Shown: piece after piece, positions 11,831 through 22,926 of the stretch
How positions within the stretch are numbered: position 1 is the first letter of the stretch
How the letters are laid out: each line of letters begins with the position of its first letter
Origin: Larix kaempferi
Lineage: Eukaryota; Streptophyta; Pinopsida; Pinales; Pinaceae
NCBI GenBank assembly: GCA_027924585.1
Contig: BSBM01000076.1
Location: 2,060,501 to 2,124,500, forward strand
Direction of reading: 5' to 3'
Length of the DNA stretch: 64,000 nt
Program-made: the position numbers and the translations under genes
Notes under the pieces: generated by a model
The model's database searches: none
The model's input: only the letters and a program-made list of their open reading frames with translations
What the model was told of the DNA's origin: nothing

Positions 11831-12028
11831 ATGAAGTTGGAGACTATGTTGTTGCTGTTGCTGTTTTTATTGTATTGGGCATTCGTTGATGAAGAATGTC
11901 CCATAGATCTCTGCTATGTCCATCAATGGCAGTGGGACAAGTCTTCCTGTGAATCTCACTTTAGTGGCGACAATGATAGCCCATGCTATCAGACATTGCT
12001 GAGCTTGTTGGGAAGCTCAAACATATGA
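11831..12028 (+). CDS. Small putative secreted Cys-containing protein (65 aa)
   Basis: The ATG at 11831 begins a strong signal-peptide-like N-terminus: K2, a leucine-rich core at residues 6-14, then a likely cleavage zone at about residues 18-22. The remaining 43 or so residues contain four cysteines (about residues 23, 28, 40 and 52) and end in a Ser/Leu-rich tail. The SPCYQTLLSLLGSS segment faintly recalls the start of Gnk2/DUF26 (ginkbilobin-like) domains, which have a similar S-P-Y-x-x-N-L-x-x-L-L stretch, but the full fold and its C-x8-C-x2-C motif are absent. It may be a truncated secreted protein, a first exon or a chance ORF. The TATA box upstream raises its standing slightly. Confidence 0.35.
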   Translation: MKLETMLLLLLFLLYWAFVDEECPIDLCYVHQWQWDKSSCESHFSGDNDSPCYQTLLSLLGSSNI

Positions 12029-12519
12029 GTTTTCTTTATTATGATATATAAAATATTAAGATGTATTTTATTAGCAATTTTTTTATTCATTTATTTAAAA
12101 TTAATTTGATTTTTTTAAAATATTAGTGTTTATATTATGTTTTTTATATTTAATATTTTTACATACATAGTTAAATGTTTTTTATATTTGTTTTATAATA
12201 TTGTTCATAAAAATTTTAATATTTATTTTGAATAGAGTTTTATATAATGCTAAGAAAGTTAAATGTAAAAAGTGATTATGTACAAGGTGGTCAATTATGG
12301 TAGATTAAAGCTAGCATAATGGATAAAGAATATTTCAGGAAGACTTACATTTTTTTGTTGTTGGATATTTTTAACACATGTTTAAAATTTCATTAATACA
12401 TTTTGTCCATGAAGAAATATTATTTCTTTGTTGTACTTTGTTCTTATTGAAAATCAAATGTTTGTTCACATCTTGTCTTAGTAAATAAAATACAATGAAA
12501 TGTCTAAAGCACATAGGCC
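12029..12519. other. AT-rich spacer, nothing recognised
   Basis: T-rich sequence downstream of the small ORF and before the 180-bp array. No features seen. Confidence 0.5.
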
Positions 12520-15500
12520 AATGATAACCTCGAGCACTGATGTGCAAGGATTTGAGGCATTGTTCTTAGCCTTTAATTCTTGGAGATTTGCTCACGACAT
12601 AAGGCTAGATTTTCCTCACATTACCATGCCCAAGGTTACGAGGCCCATAGCTAATGCTCACAACCTACCCATGACATAGATATTTCCACTTAGAGACCAA
12701 GGATACCCTAGAGAGGTCATGTGTGGTTGTTTTAGGTATCATTCATGATCGTGGATTTTCAAAATATACTGTTATATTCTGTAGCTAAATTTTTATCTCT
12801 TCAGCTAAATTTTTATCTCTTCACCATGATCTAGGGACCTAGGATCCACAATTAGTGCTAAAAAATTCTAATGGAACACATATCATGAATTGAGGGAAAA
12901 TATACACTTTGGAGGTGATCATGTTTGATGGTTTGAGGCATTATTCTTGGCCGTATATGCCTAGAAGAATTTTTTAGGGCCTAAGGCATTAACCAACCAT
13001 CTGTGGGACATGAGACCCATACCTAGTGCTATCCCTAACATCCTCACTCATGTATTCCTAGTCATAGTCCAAGAAAACTATCACAGATTCTTTTGTGGTA
13101 ATTAGAGGCATCGTCTTTAGCCCCAGATGATTAGAATATTCCTTTATGGACCAAGTCTTGGGTTCTGTCCCTTTAAAATATGGAATCCATCAATTGTATC
13201 TAATGCTCAAAACCTTCTAAAGTTGATGAAATCCTTTCTCTGAGGCCAAGGATATCATAGGGAAGTCATCTGTGTTGCTTTAAGGTATTGTTAATGGCCC
13301 CAATTTCCTCAAAAGGGCCTAATGCCTATTATTCCTTCCTTGATCATGTATAGAGCATCAAAACCCATAACTATGACTCAAAAGCATATCATGGAATTGA
13401 CATCTCCACTCATAGGAAAAAGGGACCCTTGATAAGCCATGTATTTTTGTTTGGTTTATCCATCTTACACATGGTTGCTTACAAGCATTATTTTTGGCTT
13501 AAGACCCAAGTTTCCTCTCTCGACCATGTTCATGGCCGCAAGACCCATACCCATTTTTTAATAAATGCTAATTTGGAACCGATATCACCACTAAGATTAA
13601 AAGGATTCTCCTATGAGATCATGTGTGATGGCTAGAGGCATTATTCTTATCCCCAAATACCTAGAAGATTCCTTTAGGGTCTAAGGCCATGTATTTTCCT
13701 CCCAACCATATCTAGGGTTTTGAGATCTATACTTAATCCTAAAATTTTCCTAGTGGCACAAATAATCCAAATTGGGGTCCAAAGATACATTGGGAAGGCA
13801 TGTTGTAGTATTTCAACACATCATTCTTGGCTATATATGCCTAGAAGCTTCCTTTTGGTCATAAGGCCTACATTTCCTTCATCTACCATGTCTAGGGGTC
13901 CCATATCCATACCTAGTTCTCAAAAAATTCTAATGGTGCCCATATTGGCACTAGAAGGTAAAAGATACCCTCAAAATGTCATTTTTGGTGGTTGGAGGCA
14001 TCATTCATGGACCTTTATCCCTAGAATATTCCTTTCGATCCTAATGCCTAAGCTTCTACCATTGACCATGGTTAAAGTCTCCTAATGGTGTCCATATCTC
14101 CACTTGGAGGGTAGGGGTACCCTCAGGAGATCAATGTGTGATAGTTCAAGGTGAACTTATTGGATCTATGTGCCTATATATTCACTCATAGGTAAAAGAT
14201 ACTCCCAAGAGATCAAATGTGGTGGTTTAAGGTGTTGTTCTTGATCTAGGTTGCCTAAAATATTATTTTAGATCCTGAGGCTTGGGTTTCTCTTTTGAAC
14301 ATGTTTAACGCCCCACAATCCATCCTTCTTGCTAAAAATATTCTAATGGTGCCATATCACCACTCAAAAGTCAAATGCCCTACATATAGGTCATGTGTGG
14401 TAAATCTAGGCCTCATTCAAGGCCCTTGAGATTCAAAAGCTACATTTTAGGCCTAATGTCAACATTTCATTCATTTAGCTAGGTTTATGCCTCAAGACCT
14501 ATACATAGTTCTCAAATAATCATAATGGTGTCAGTATTCCCATTTGAAGGTGAAGGATCCCTTTGGGATGTCATGTGTTAATTTTAGGAAACAACCATAG
14601 GACAACGACACCCTCATGGCACTGATATCCACAATCATAGGCCGATGATACCCCCTGAAGACCATGTGTGGTTGGTGGAGGAAACCTTCTTATCATTGGA
14701 TGGCTACAAGATTCCTTTAGGTCCAAATATTCATGGCCCTCCCATGACCATGACCATGTCCAATCTCCCAAGTCCCGAAGATATGAATACATAGTGCCAT
14801 AAATACCCTTGTGAAGTCATGCATGGCATTTGATGCATTGTTCATGGATATGGATACCTCAATGGTTTCTTAAGGGCCAAAAGCATGGTCTTTTTCCCTA
14901 GAATGTCATTCTCAAAGTCTTGAGACATATACATATTTCTCAAAACCACCTAACAACACCAAAATCCTTAATCATAGGCCAATTATTCCCTCAAGAGGCC
15001 ATGCATGGCTTGTGTAGGAAACCTTCTTATCCCTAGAAGGATAGAATATTTCATTAGGGATCAAGGTTTATGTCTCCATGTCTAACAATTTCGAAGCCCC
15101 TAAGATCCCAAGAACTAGATACAGAGAACCATGGATACCCTTGCAAAGTCATGTGTTGTGAGGAATTGTTCATGGCTCTATATGACTCAGCGGTTTTTTT
15201 TAGGTCAAAGGCATGGTCTTCATTCCTAGAGAGTCATTTCCAAGGCCCTTGGACACGTACATGCTTCTCAAAACCACTAAATGGAACAAATACCCTCAAT
15301 CATGGGCCAATGATACCCTCAAGAGGCCATGTGTGGTTGGTGGATGAAATATTATTAGCCTTGGGTGGATAGAATATTCCTTTAGGGCCATCAATTCAAG
15401 TCTCCTTCCTTAACCATGTACAAGGCCCAAAAACCCCTAGGAGGCCATGCATGGTGCTTCGAGGCATTTTTCACGGACTTGTATGCCTCTATGCTTTCTT

Positions 15501-15745
15501 TAGGTCCAAAAGCATAGTCTTCTTCCCTGGAACATCATTTTGAAGGCCCTAAGACACATAGATACTACTCAAAACTACATAATGACATTGGCATCCTCTA
15601 TCATAGTCCAATGATACCCTCAGGAGGCCATGTTTGGTTGGTGGATGAAACCTTATTATCCCTATATGGATAGAAGATTGCTTTATGGAACAAGGTTTAA
15701 ATCTCCTCCCTTGACCATATCCAAGGCATACGAAACAAATAAATT
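12520..15745. repeat. Diverged satellite-like tandem array, ~180-bp monomer
   Basis: A block of about 3.2 kb is built from one repeat unit. Its landmarks recur in fixed order: TCATGTGTGGTTG, GAGGCATTATTCTTGG, CCTAGAAGATTCCTTTAGG, TTGACCATGTCTAGGG, ATACCTAGTGCTCAAAA, CTAATGGTGCC, CACTCATAGGCCAA and GATACCCTCAAGAGG. The CATGTGTGGT landmark or its variant falls near 12720, 12915, 13085, 13265, 13437, 13617, 13797, 13977, 14215, 14390 and 14572, so most steps are 170-182 bp. Neighbouring units differ at many sites and a few are truncated. There is no long coding frame. Nucleosome-length monomers are typical of plant satellites; the divergence suggests an old, no longer homogenised array. Confidence 0.85.
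14650..15745. repeat. Dimeric higher-order segment of the 180-bp array (~300-350 bp period)
   Basis: In the last kilobase two unit types alternate. Type X is marked by GGTTGGTGGATGAAACC and GGATAGAAGATTCC. Type Y is marked by CATGCATGG and by GGTCCAAAAGCATGGTCTT. X units start near 14650, 14998, 15322 and 15625, so the composite period is about 300-350 bp. Y units are shortened relative to 180 bp in places. Confidence 0.7.
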
Positions 15746-16088
15746 ATGAATTGGTGGAGGAGGTTTTTTATTTAAAAAAAAATAAAAATACATATCATGG
15801 TTTAGATAAGTTTATACGTCACTTTATATGTTGCTTTCAAAGTAAGTAGGAATTGGATAAACATTTTTACTATCTCCAAAATTTCAAGCTCGGTTATAGT
15901 CAAACCATAAAAATATATTAATCAAGGATGAAATAATAAAGGACAAATAATTGAATCAATTAAATGATTTCATAGTGGGTTAACACTTATTTATATTGCA
16001 TATTATTAACTTGTAACTCATGGAAGTAATGTTGCACTTAATATTAGGAAGTATTTTATTAGGTTATCTAAGCCTTCTTGTTTGAGAG
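15746..16088. other. Short AT-rich spacer
   Basis: An A-run near 15772 closes the satellite-like array; nothing else was recognised before the SWIM pseudogene. Confidence 0.45.
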
Positions 16089-17540
16089 ATGGAAGTAATG
16101 CGTGCCATGTTTAACCATTTGGGTGATATTATGCACACCGAAACAAATGAATATTCTGCAGTTGAGGAGGCCAACAAATTTCTAAATGACTTCCAAGAAG
16201 AAACTACATTTGTTGAGTACTTTCGAACACGTTGCTTGGATAGAATAGGTTTGCCTCTATACTATAATCTACTATAGATTCAATTTTCATATACTTCTAC
16301 TATTGCTACATATTTTAGATGCCAGTTTCATATTTTTGTTATGGTTTCATATTTCACATAGTTATGAATTTCATATTTTTCGCTATAGTTTCATTCATAT
16401 CTCATATTTATGCTATAATTTCTACTCACTATTACCTAATATTCTTTGATTCTCATCAAAAATGTGGGAAAAAGGTTTTCGTACGTTAAAGCATGCTGGA
16501 CAAGAAACTAATGGGACTATCGAGTCATACCATTCACACCTGAAACAAGATTTTTTAAAGTCCATAAGAGTAGCTTCACATTGTCTTGTCAATTGGTTAG
16601 TGCATAAATTGCTAACAGTGATCCACATTTTCTGTTGGTGGCATCAATGTGAAAAGGAAAATGGTTTCCATAGAAATTACGAGGTGGAGAAAATAGAAGC
16701 TCATTCATGGCTAAGAACACAATCTATTCCATATCATAATGTGATGCTACACCACTCTGATCCTTCGATAGCATGGGTGCAAATTCAACATGATATTGAG
16801 AAATCATATATGGTATGGCAAACAAGTCCACACTTTTCTATGTGTGACTGTAGCTGGGAAAAAAATGAATATTTGTGTAAGCATGTCATTAAGGTTAGCA
16901 TTGTGAGGGAGAATAAAAGGTTGGAACAAGATGATCTAGAAACAAGAACCAACAGAACAACCCTGTACCAGGTGATTATAGATTTGGAATTGGAAATGAC
17001 TTGGATGTTCCTATCATGGTATTCATTTCACTACTTGATTTATTTAATGTTTATTATCATTTTTTTGCTATTTATATGACCTTTTGTTTCTCACTACGTA
17101 GGTAAATGATAACGTTGATGGTTTGATGGATTCTTCCACCAATATTAATCAAGGTCCTGGACAGAAAAGTTCGTCACGAAAATATTCACGACATTTTTGA
17201 GTCGCTTATGAAGTTGCCTGCTAAAGAATCACATTTTCGCTTCCTTGATAAACACATGGAAGATGTTGCAAATGAGTTCAAGACAACATTGACATCAACC
17301 ACTCTAGGGTTAGACCATCCAATTTCTTCATCTTTCCAACAAGTGCAAGATGGATTTGGGCATACCTTGGAGCGTGAACGAGATTTCTTAGAAAGGATGG
17401 TCCCTCATAAGCGCTCTTACGCATCATCTAGTGATGCGCACTTTCCTACCCCTACAAACGATCATAGCAGGAAGAAAACATTTAATGATGAACTTGATAG
17501 AGCTGCTAGACGAGATAGTGAAAGAAATACAAAGAAGTGA
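16089..17540 (+). pseudogene. SWIM zinc-finger protein (MULE transposase/FAR1-like), broken
   Basis: Three coding blocks are visible. Block 1 (16089-16250) ends YFRTRCLDRI. After a probable intron whose acceptor before 16462 lacks AG, block 2 begins MWEKGFRTLKHAGQETNG, followed by IESYHSHLK and WLVHKLL. These segments are typical of plant SWIM-domain proteins related to MULE transposases. The SWIM finger CxC...CxH is intact: C128, C130, C139, H141 of block 2. A frameshift near 16950-16970 leads into PGDYRFGIGNDLDVPIM, then a GT-AG intron at 17019-17101. A second shift near 17185 leads to the C-terminal block (17208-17540) starting MKLPAKESHF. The two shifts and the lost splice site mark a pseudogene. 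In the family such proteins bind DNA as transposases or as FAR1/FHY3-type regulators. The N-terminal DDE part is not seen. Confidence 0.7.
17019..17101 (+). other. Intron in SWIM pseudogene
   Basis: GT after CCTATCATG at 17018, and AG at 17100-17101 (CACTACGTAG) before GTAAATGATAAC. It is 83 bp and T-rich. The flanking frames join to give a continuous acidic and serine-rich segment. Confidence 0.55.
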
Positions 17541-18164
17541 ATTCAGAATCATAAATATGCAAACTTGGTTTTTCTCAAATGTGTAATTTTGAATTTTAGA
17601 TCTATCGAATTCCTACAATGTAAAAGAGAAACTCATTGTTTATGTGAATCCTTTGTTTATGCTTTAAAGTTGTTATGTTCAATGCAATTCTATTACTTTT
17701 AATCCTAGTATGCTATTCTTTTAATACCTAGCAATAAAATGGCAAACTTCCCATGCAAAAACACTTAGCAAAACAGTAGTTTCAATTCTTTTTTGCAATA
17801 TCCAATTACTCAAAATTATGTTATATAGATCATTATGTAACAAGACATAGTTTGATTTCTAGTTTGTAATACAAAATATACATTTTCTTTTCTTAGAAAA
17901 AAATAAATAGCACACAAATTATAAAAGCTGCTTTTAAACATCAATTATCTTTTAAAGTTGATTTTGATGGTACATTATTTGTATTTGGGCTCATGTTTTA
18001 TCTTCTACATAGAACTTGATTACAACCTGATGGCTCATTTCCATAGCAATTAAGTATTTTGCATCCTTTGTGAGTTGAATGCATTGTAGAGAGGTCTTAG
18101 TAAGGAGAAAGATAATTTTTCTTAGTTTTAATATCAAATTTATGACTTATTGAGAAGTAGATAG
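17541..18164. other. Spacer, nothing recognised
   Basis: AT-rich DNA between the SWIM pseudogene and the truncated LTR at 18165. No coding frame or repeat unit was recognised. Confidence 0.5.
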
Positions 18165-18503
18165 TTCAAGTAATTTAACAGTACCATGTCTCTGTTCTGA
18201 AATTTGGGAAGGTTGTACAACATTTGGAGATCCATCTTTGACCCCTAGCATTGGGGGATTTGAACCTCGATTTGACTAGTAAATTGCCTTATCTTTCCCT
18301 GATTATAATTGAATGTTACAGAAGTATTTTGAGATTTTCCAAACATACATCAGTCACAATTTTATGTCTTAATACCTTCCAAACACATTCATAACCAATT
18401 TGGAAGCATTCAAAGGAATTTGGGTCAATACTAGTCTAAGGGTCGAATTGGCCAAAAATTGCAATTTTTCCAATTTTACAAATTCTTAAAAAGGGACACT
18501 GTA
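18165..18503 (+). mobile_element. 5' LTR fragment (3' ~340 bp)
   Basis: Collinear with 21335-21673 at about 93% identity; similarity starts abruptly at TTCAAGTAATTTAAC. The terminal ACTACA of the other LTR reads ACTGTA here. Confidence 0.9.
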
Positions 18504-18505
18504 AG

Positions 18506-18517
18506 TGGTATCAGAGC
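18506..18517 (+). other. Primer-binding site (initiator tRNA-Met)
   Basis: TGGTATCAGAGC, the usual plant LTR-element complement to the 3' end of initiator methionine tRNA, two bases after the LTR end. Confidence 0.9.
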
Positions 18518-18549
18518 ATGGTCCTTGCACCTGATGTGGATGACCATTC

Positions 18550-19701
18550 ATGAGGACAATAAGTCAAATAAATCATCCCCCACCCTTAGAAACTGAATAT
18601 GAAATTACTTTTGGTGAAAGGGAAGAAGTAGGAGAAGAAGTGCATTCTTTGGTAACCATGAGTAAGGATGAGAAAGGAACCTTAGAGGAGAATGAGGAGT
18701 TTAGAAAATTCCTGAAAGCATTCTTTGAATACATGACAAAACAACTAATGCAAGGGTTCTAATTTTTGGCTAGTCAATTTGGAAGCAAATTGGCAATAGG
18801 AGGGAGCGGTGGTTCTCCTTTCGAGGAAAAGAAGGAAATGGATGAAAGAATTTATGTCACAAAGGAGGAACCTCATGTAATGGTGGAACATGAGGTACAT
18901 GTTGATATGCAGGTTCTTGAATATGCTACACTCAAACAAGAAGAAAGACAAGCACTTGTCTTTGTTCAGAGGGATTATGAGTTGCCTCATGGAGAGAGTT
19001 GCAAAGCCTTGGGGGAGGCACATGATATCAAAATAGTTGGACCAGCCAATTATGGAGAAGATGAATTAAATATTTCAATGGGTAAGAGTTTCAAAGAGTT
19101 AAGTTTGGTTCATAATTCCTCACCCCCTACTTCTTTTTCAACCACATCAATTGGGGATGAAAATTGGGTGAAAGGTTTTTTTCTAATGGTGCCACATGAG
19201 GAGTATGAAACTCCTATCTCTCCTTTTGATGATGACATGACTAGAGAACCTTATTATTTACATTGGAAACAACATCCTTTGTTATTTATTGATGATACAC
19301 ATATCCATGGATGCATAAATGGTACTTATGTGAGCCCCTTGAAGGCTCATTGTTGTCTTTGCTCCCTACTTGGTTCATATTTTAGTGGAGGTTCTTCATT
19401 CACTTCTCAGATGAAAGGACACATGGATGATTGTTTTGATGCATCTTACATCCTTTTGGAGAAGCATTATAGGACATGGGATTCTCACCTATGTCATTGG
19501 AGAAAATTTGATTGGTCACTTGATGCTTGTATGCACTTGAAAAATGGTGGTCTACTTGCTTGGAGGTATAAGCACCTTCATGATTCTTTGATGAGGCACC
19601 TCCTTGATGTACATTTTTATTATGTTTCTATGTACTTTGATGATCTATATTTTGTACTTATGATGATTGGAAGAATGCATACAAGGGAATGGGATCCATG
19701 A
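18550..19701 (+). pseudogene. Unrecognised ORF of non-autonomous LTR element (383 codons, one stop)
   Basis: A single frame runs from ATG 18550 to the stop at 19699-19701 and is interrupted only by TAA at 18760-18762. The first 70 residues are acidic and contain EEFRKFLKAFFEYMTKQL, reminiscent of the short helical start of plant gypsy gag proteins. The rest has an acidic Glu-rich stretch, then a Cys/His/Trp-rich part (for example CCLCSLLGSYF, HLCHWRKFDWSLDACMH). I see no CCHC knuckle, DTG, RT or integrase motif. It could be a gag-derived protein, an ORF particular to this element family, or captured host sequence. The single stop in so long a frame shows the ORF was under constraint until recently in element terms. 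Confidence 0.6.
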
Positions 19702-19899
19702 ATTCTCTTCCCTGATGGTATGGGTTGGAGAGCAATCCTAATTGTTGGAGTGCAATACAAGCAATGGGACCCTGGAATATTTTTTAGTCTCATTGGTTTC
19801 AAAAAAAATTGGGAAAGAAAGTTTTGGAAGAAAAGTTTTGAAAAGGAAGCAGGTTCTTCAAAATCCATGTTCTGAATTGCTTGAGGACAAACAATCTTG

Positions 19900-19911
19900 G
19901 GTGGGGAGGAC
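19900..19911 (+). other. Polypurine tract
   Basis: GGTGGGGAGGAC immediately before TGTAATGTCCCC of the 3' LTR. Confidence 0.8.
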
Positions 19912-21673
19912 TGTAATGTCCCCATTCAAATAAATCTCAAAAGAGAAAATTCCACCAATCTATTAGTTTCCTAGTTTGGGGTGGAAACATTGGGATTTTG
20001 AATAAGGGAGTTAATAAAACCCAAATGGACATTAGATTGACATAAATATATTAAAATGGGTTAAATAAATATTTATGATAGGAAAATAAGGTGGCACTTT
20101 GTCATGGAGACACATTGATCGTGTGGGACCCACACAAATCTAGATTCTTCATGTCACATGGCATCCTATTCTCACCCATTCGAATCCAAGGTGGAGTCTA
20201 ATGTTATTAGGGAGTTGGGAGGTAAATGTACTTGGCATGACTCAATGAAGGTCTAATTGGAGTGGAAGAGTAACTCCCATGGAAGAGGAAGAGGCATTTG
20301 AAAGATATTGAGACACTTGGGCTAGATTCCTTAGCTTCTATGACAACAATGATGAAGATGCTATGACACAAATCAAACCTAATTGTTGATATCTGACATA
20401 TATGACATGTAAGAGATAAAAATAGCATCCAAGAGGGTGCACAAGGGAGTTATGGCAGCCAAAGAGTCACCTATTCGAATTGAGTGAAGGAGGAGGCTAG
20501 GAATGGAGGGACAAGTGGCATACATTGGAATCTCTTCCTAATTTGAGTTGGCATGAATCTCATGGATGGAATTCGAGATAAGGAGGTCTTTGGAAGTTTA
20601 TAAAATTAAAGAATAAATAAGGAGAGTAGCTTTTGATTATTTCTCATTTTTCATATTGGAGAGCATAGCGTGTCCATGCTTGTGGAGTGTTTACTCTACT
20701 TGCCTTAGTACCAATTTCGAGGGTGAAATATTCCCATCCTAATTGGAAATTGGAGAGGCCATTCAGACCTTTCATTTGTAGCTACAATGGAGTCATTTGT
20801 TGCAGGTTGAAGCTACAGGGAAGCTCGTGACATTCTCTTCTTCAACTTGTTTCCACAACCTTTCTCACTTTTCTCTTCATATTTTGGCTCTTGGAGGAAG
20901 GGCGCACTTGGTGAGATGTTGTTCTCTTTGGGGGAGCTTTTGTGGCCCAATTTATTTGTATTCTGATATATATACTCTGTATTTAATGCTCAAAAGACTC
21001 TCAGGTCGAAATACCAAGTGGAACTATGTAAAAATACCAAACAATGCATAAATTGTGCCCTTTTCCCTACATCTTGTTATGAAAGATTGAAGTTGCTTTA
21101 TTTCGACTTGTATAAGTTCATATCTGTGATTTTTATGATGTATGGAGATTCATTAATGTCTTGAATAAGTTTCATATACATTTCATAAGCCTTTGCAACA
21201 TAAATCTGGAATTTCATATAAAGTGGTGAAGTTTACTAACATTTCCCCCTATGTGAAGACATGTCCACAAACCTCTGATTTATGGGAGTTGCAGAAGCCT
21301 TTAGAAACTGATTGGTGATGTATTTGAGAGCCCATTCAAGTAATTTAACAGTACCATATCTCTGTTCTGAAATTTGGTAAGGATGTACAGCATTTGGAGA
21401 CCCATCTTTGACCCCTATCCTTGGGGGATTTGAACCTCGATTTGACTAGTAAATTGTCTTATCTTTCCCTAATTATAATTGAATGTTCCAGAAGTCTTTT
21501 GAGAGTTTCCAAGCATACGTCAGTCACAATTTTATGTCTTAATACCTTACAAACACATTCATAACCAATTTGGAAGCATTTGGAGGCATATGGGTCAATA
21601 CTAGTCTTAGGGTCGAATTGGCCAAAATTTGCAATTTTTCCAATTTTACAAATTCTTAAAAATGGACACTACA
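19912..21673 (+). mobile_element. 3' LTR of non-autonomous element (1762 bp)
   Basis: It starts TGTAATGTCCCC after the polypurine tract and ends GGACACTACA, where collinearity with the 5' copy stops. The two ends form an imperfect inverted repeat. A TTTATAAAATT string near 20597 is a possible TATA element. Short open frames inside it have no family features. Confidence 0.85.
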
Positions 21674-22009
21674 TAAACTATAAATTTTGATTGTTGAAGT
21701 TGCAATCAATTGATTGTTGAAATTGCATTTTCTTTAATATTGTGAATTTGTAATTGTTAAAATTGCAATTTCTCTTCAATATTGTCCAAATTGCAATATG
21801 TAATTATAAAAATTGTTGAAATTGCAATATTTGGAAGGTGAGATTACAATTTCTCATCTTTAATTGTAATTGTCCAAATTGCAATATGTAATTATGAAAA
21901 TAAGTTAAAAATGAAACCATTTATTGGAAAGGTCTATGTAAAGAAGAGGAGGTTGAGAACTAAGTTGGTAAGTGTTAGATGTAAAAAATGTTGTCTTAAA
22001 TTAGTTTTT
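21674..22009. repeat. TTGCAAT-rich low-complexity stretch
   Basis: ATTGCAAT/AATTGCAA words recur about every 20-40 bases (for example AAATTGCAATATGTAATTAT twice), without a clear fixed period. Confidence 0.6.
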
Positions 22010-22484
22010 GAAGGTTATGAACCCAATTAACTAAGCAAAACGTGTTTTTAATGAATCTTTCAATCTAATAATTATTAGTTTTTTATTATAAAATTTGAAA
22101 ATAAATAACAAATTATATAATTATTTACTTTTAATAAAATATGTACAAATGATATAATTATTTACTTTTAATGAAAAATATACAAATTATAAATAAAATC
22201 ATTTTATTTATTAAACACTATTTACATTTTATGTATTTTATATTTTGAAGGTTATGAACCCAATTTACTAAGCAAAACGTGTTTTTAATAAATTTTTCAA
22301 TCTAATAATTATTAGTTTTTTATTATAAAATTTGAAAATAAATAACAAATTATACAATTATTTACTTTTAATAAAATATATACAAATTTTATAATTATTT
22401 ACTTTTAATAAAAAATATACAAATTATAAATAAAATAATTTTATTTATTAAACACTATTTACATTTTATGTATTTTATATTTTG
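22010..22484. repeat. Tandem duplication, 237-bp unit x2
   Basis: GAAGGTTATGAACCCAATT starts each copy at 22010 and 22247. The copies are collinear to about 22484 with few differences. AT-rich, no coding frame; TTTACTTTTAATAAAA is repeated inside each unit. Confidence 0.95.
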
Positions 22485-22926
22485 GTTTACAAAGTATTTC
22501 AACCGTAAATCCCTACCTAACCTTCATATTAATATAACATACATTTTCTCTTAAGATTGGACAACAATATGATTCAAATTGGGGAGTAATTTTTTTTTTC
22601 CAAAAGGGTAAAATGAAATTTATGAGTTTTCGTTCGCTTGAACTCCTACCTATGTCAGATATTTTTTCAAATAATGATTGAAAGATAGTTTATTTATATC
22701 ATTCGCTCTGAAGAACATGATACATTGAATTTGAAATTCATAATCAGATGCATAATGTATATTTACATTATCACTCAACTTTGGTTGATTCCAGGAGATT
22801 GTTCTGATTCTCTAAGCCTTTACCTTTATCGTAGCATAATTATCACTCGACTTTGGTCGGTTTGAAGAGATTGATATGATGCTCTAAACCTTACCTTAAT
22901 CGTAACATAATTTTTTACCACATTGC
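22485..22926. other. Spacer with short imperfect repeat
   Basis: CACTCAACTTTGGTTGATT near 22772 and CACTCGACTTTGGTCGGTT near 22845 are two diverged copies of a unit of about 75 bp (each followed by GAGATTG, GATTCTCTAA-like and CCTTTACCTTTATCGTA-like words). Nothing else was recognised. Confidence 0.5.

Larger units (their letters stand above)
18165..21673 (+). mobile_element. Non-autonomous LTR retrotransposon with one unknown ORF
   Basis: The order is: truncated 5' LTR (18165-18503), primer-binding site, internal region of only about 1.4 kb with one long frame, polypurine tract, full 3' LTR (19912-21673). There is no protease, RT, RNase H or integrase. The shared 340 bp of the two LTRs differs at about 23 positions by eye, roughly 93% identity, so the insertion is old. 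LTR ends (TGTAATGTCCCC...GGACACTACA) and the two-base AG spacer before the primer site match those of the gypsy element at 41147-54020, so it was probably mobilised by a gypsy relative. The missing 5' LTR start means no target duplication can be read. Confidence 0.85.

Noticed and set aside
11619-11834. 71-codon plus-strand frame overlapping the leader of the small secreted ORF
   Set aside because: No signal peptide or motif; it ends just past the next ATG and is best seen as part of a leader or chance.
13429-15372. Several short frames within the 180-bp array
   Set aside because: They fall at different phases of the repeat and do not recur in frame from unit to unit.
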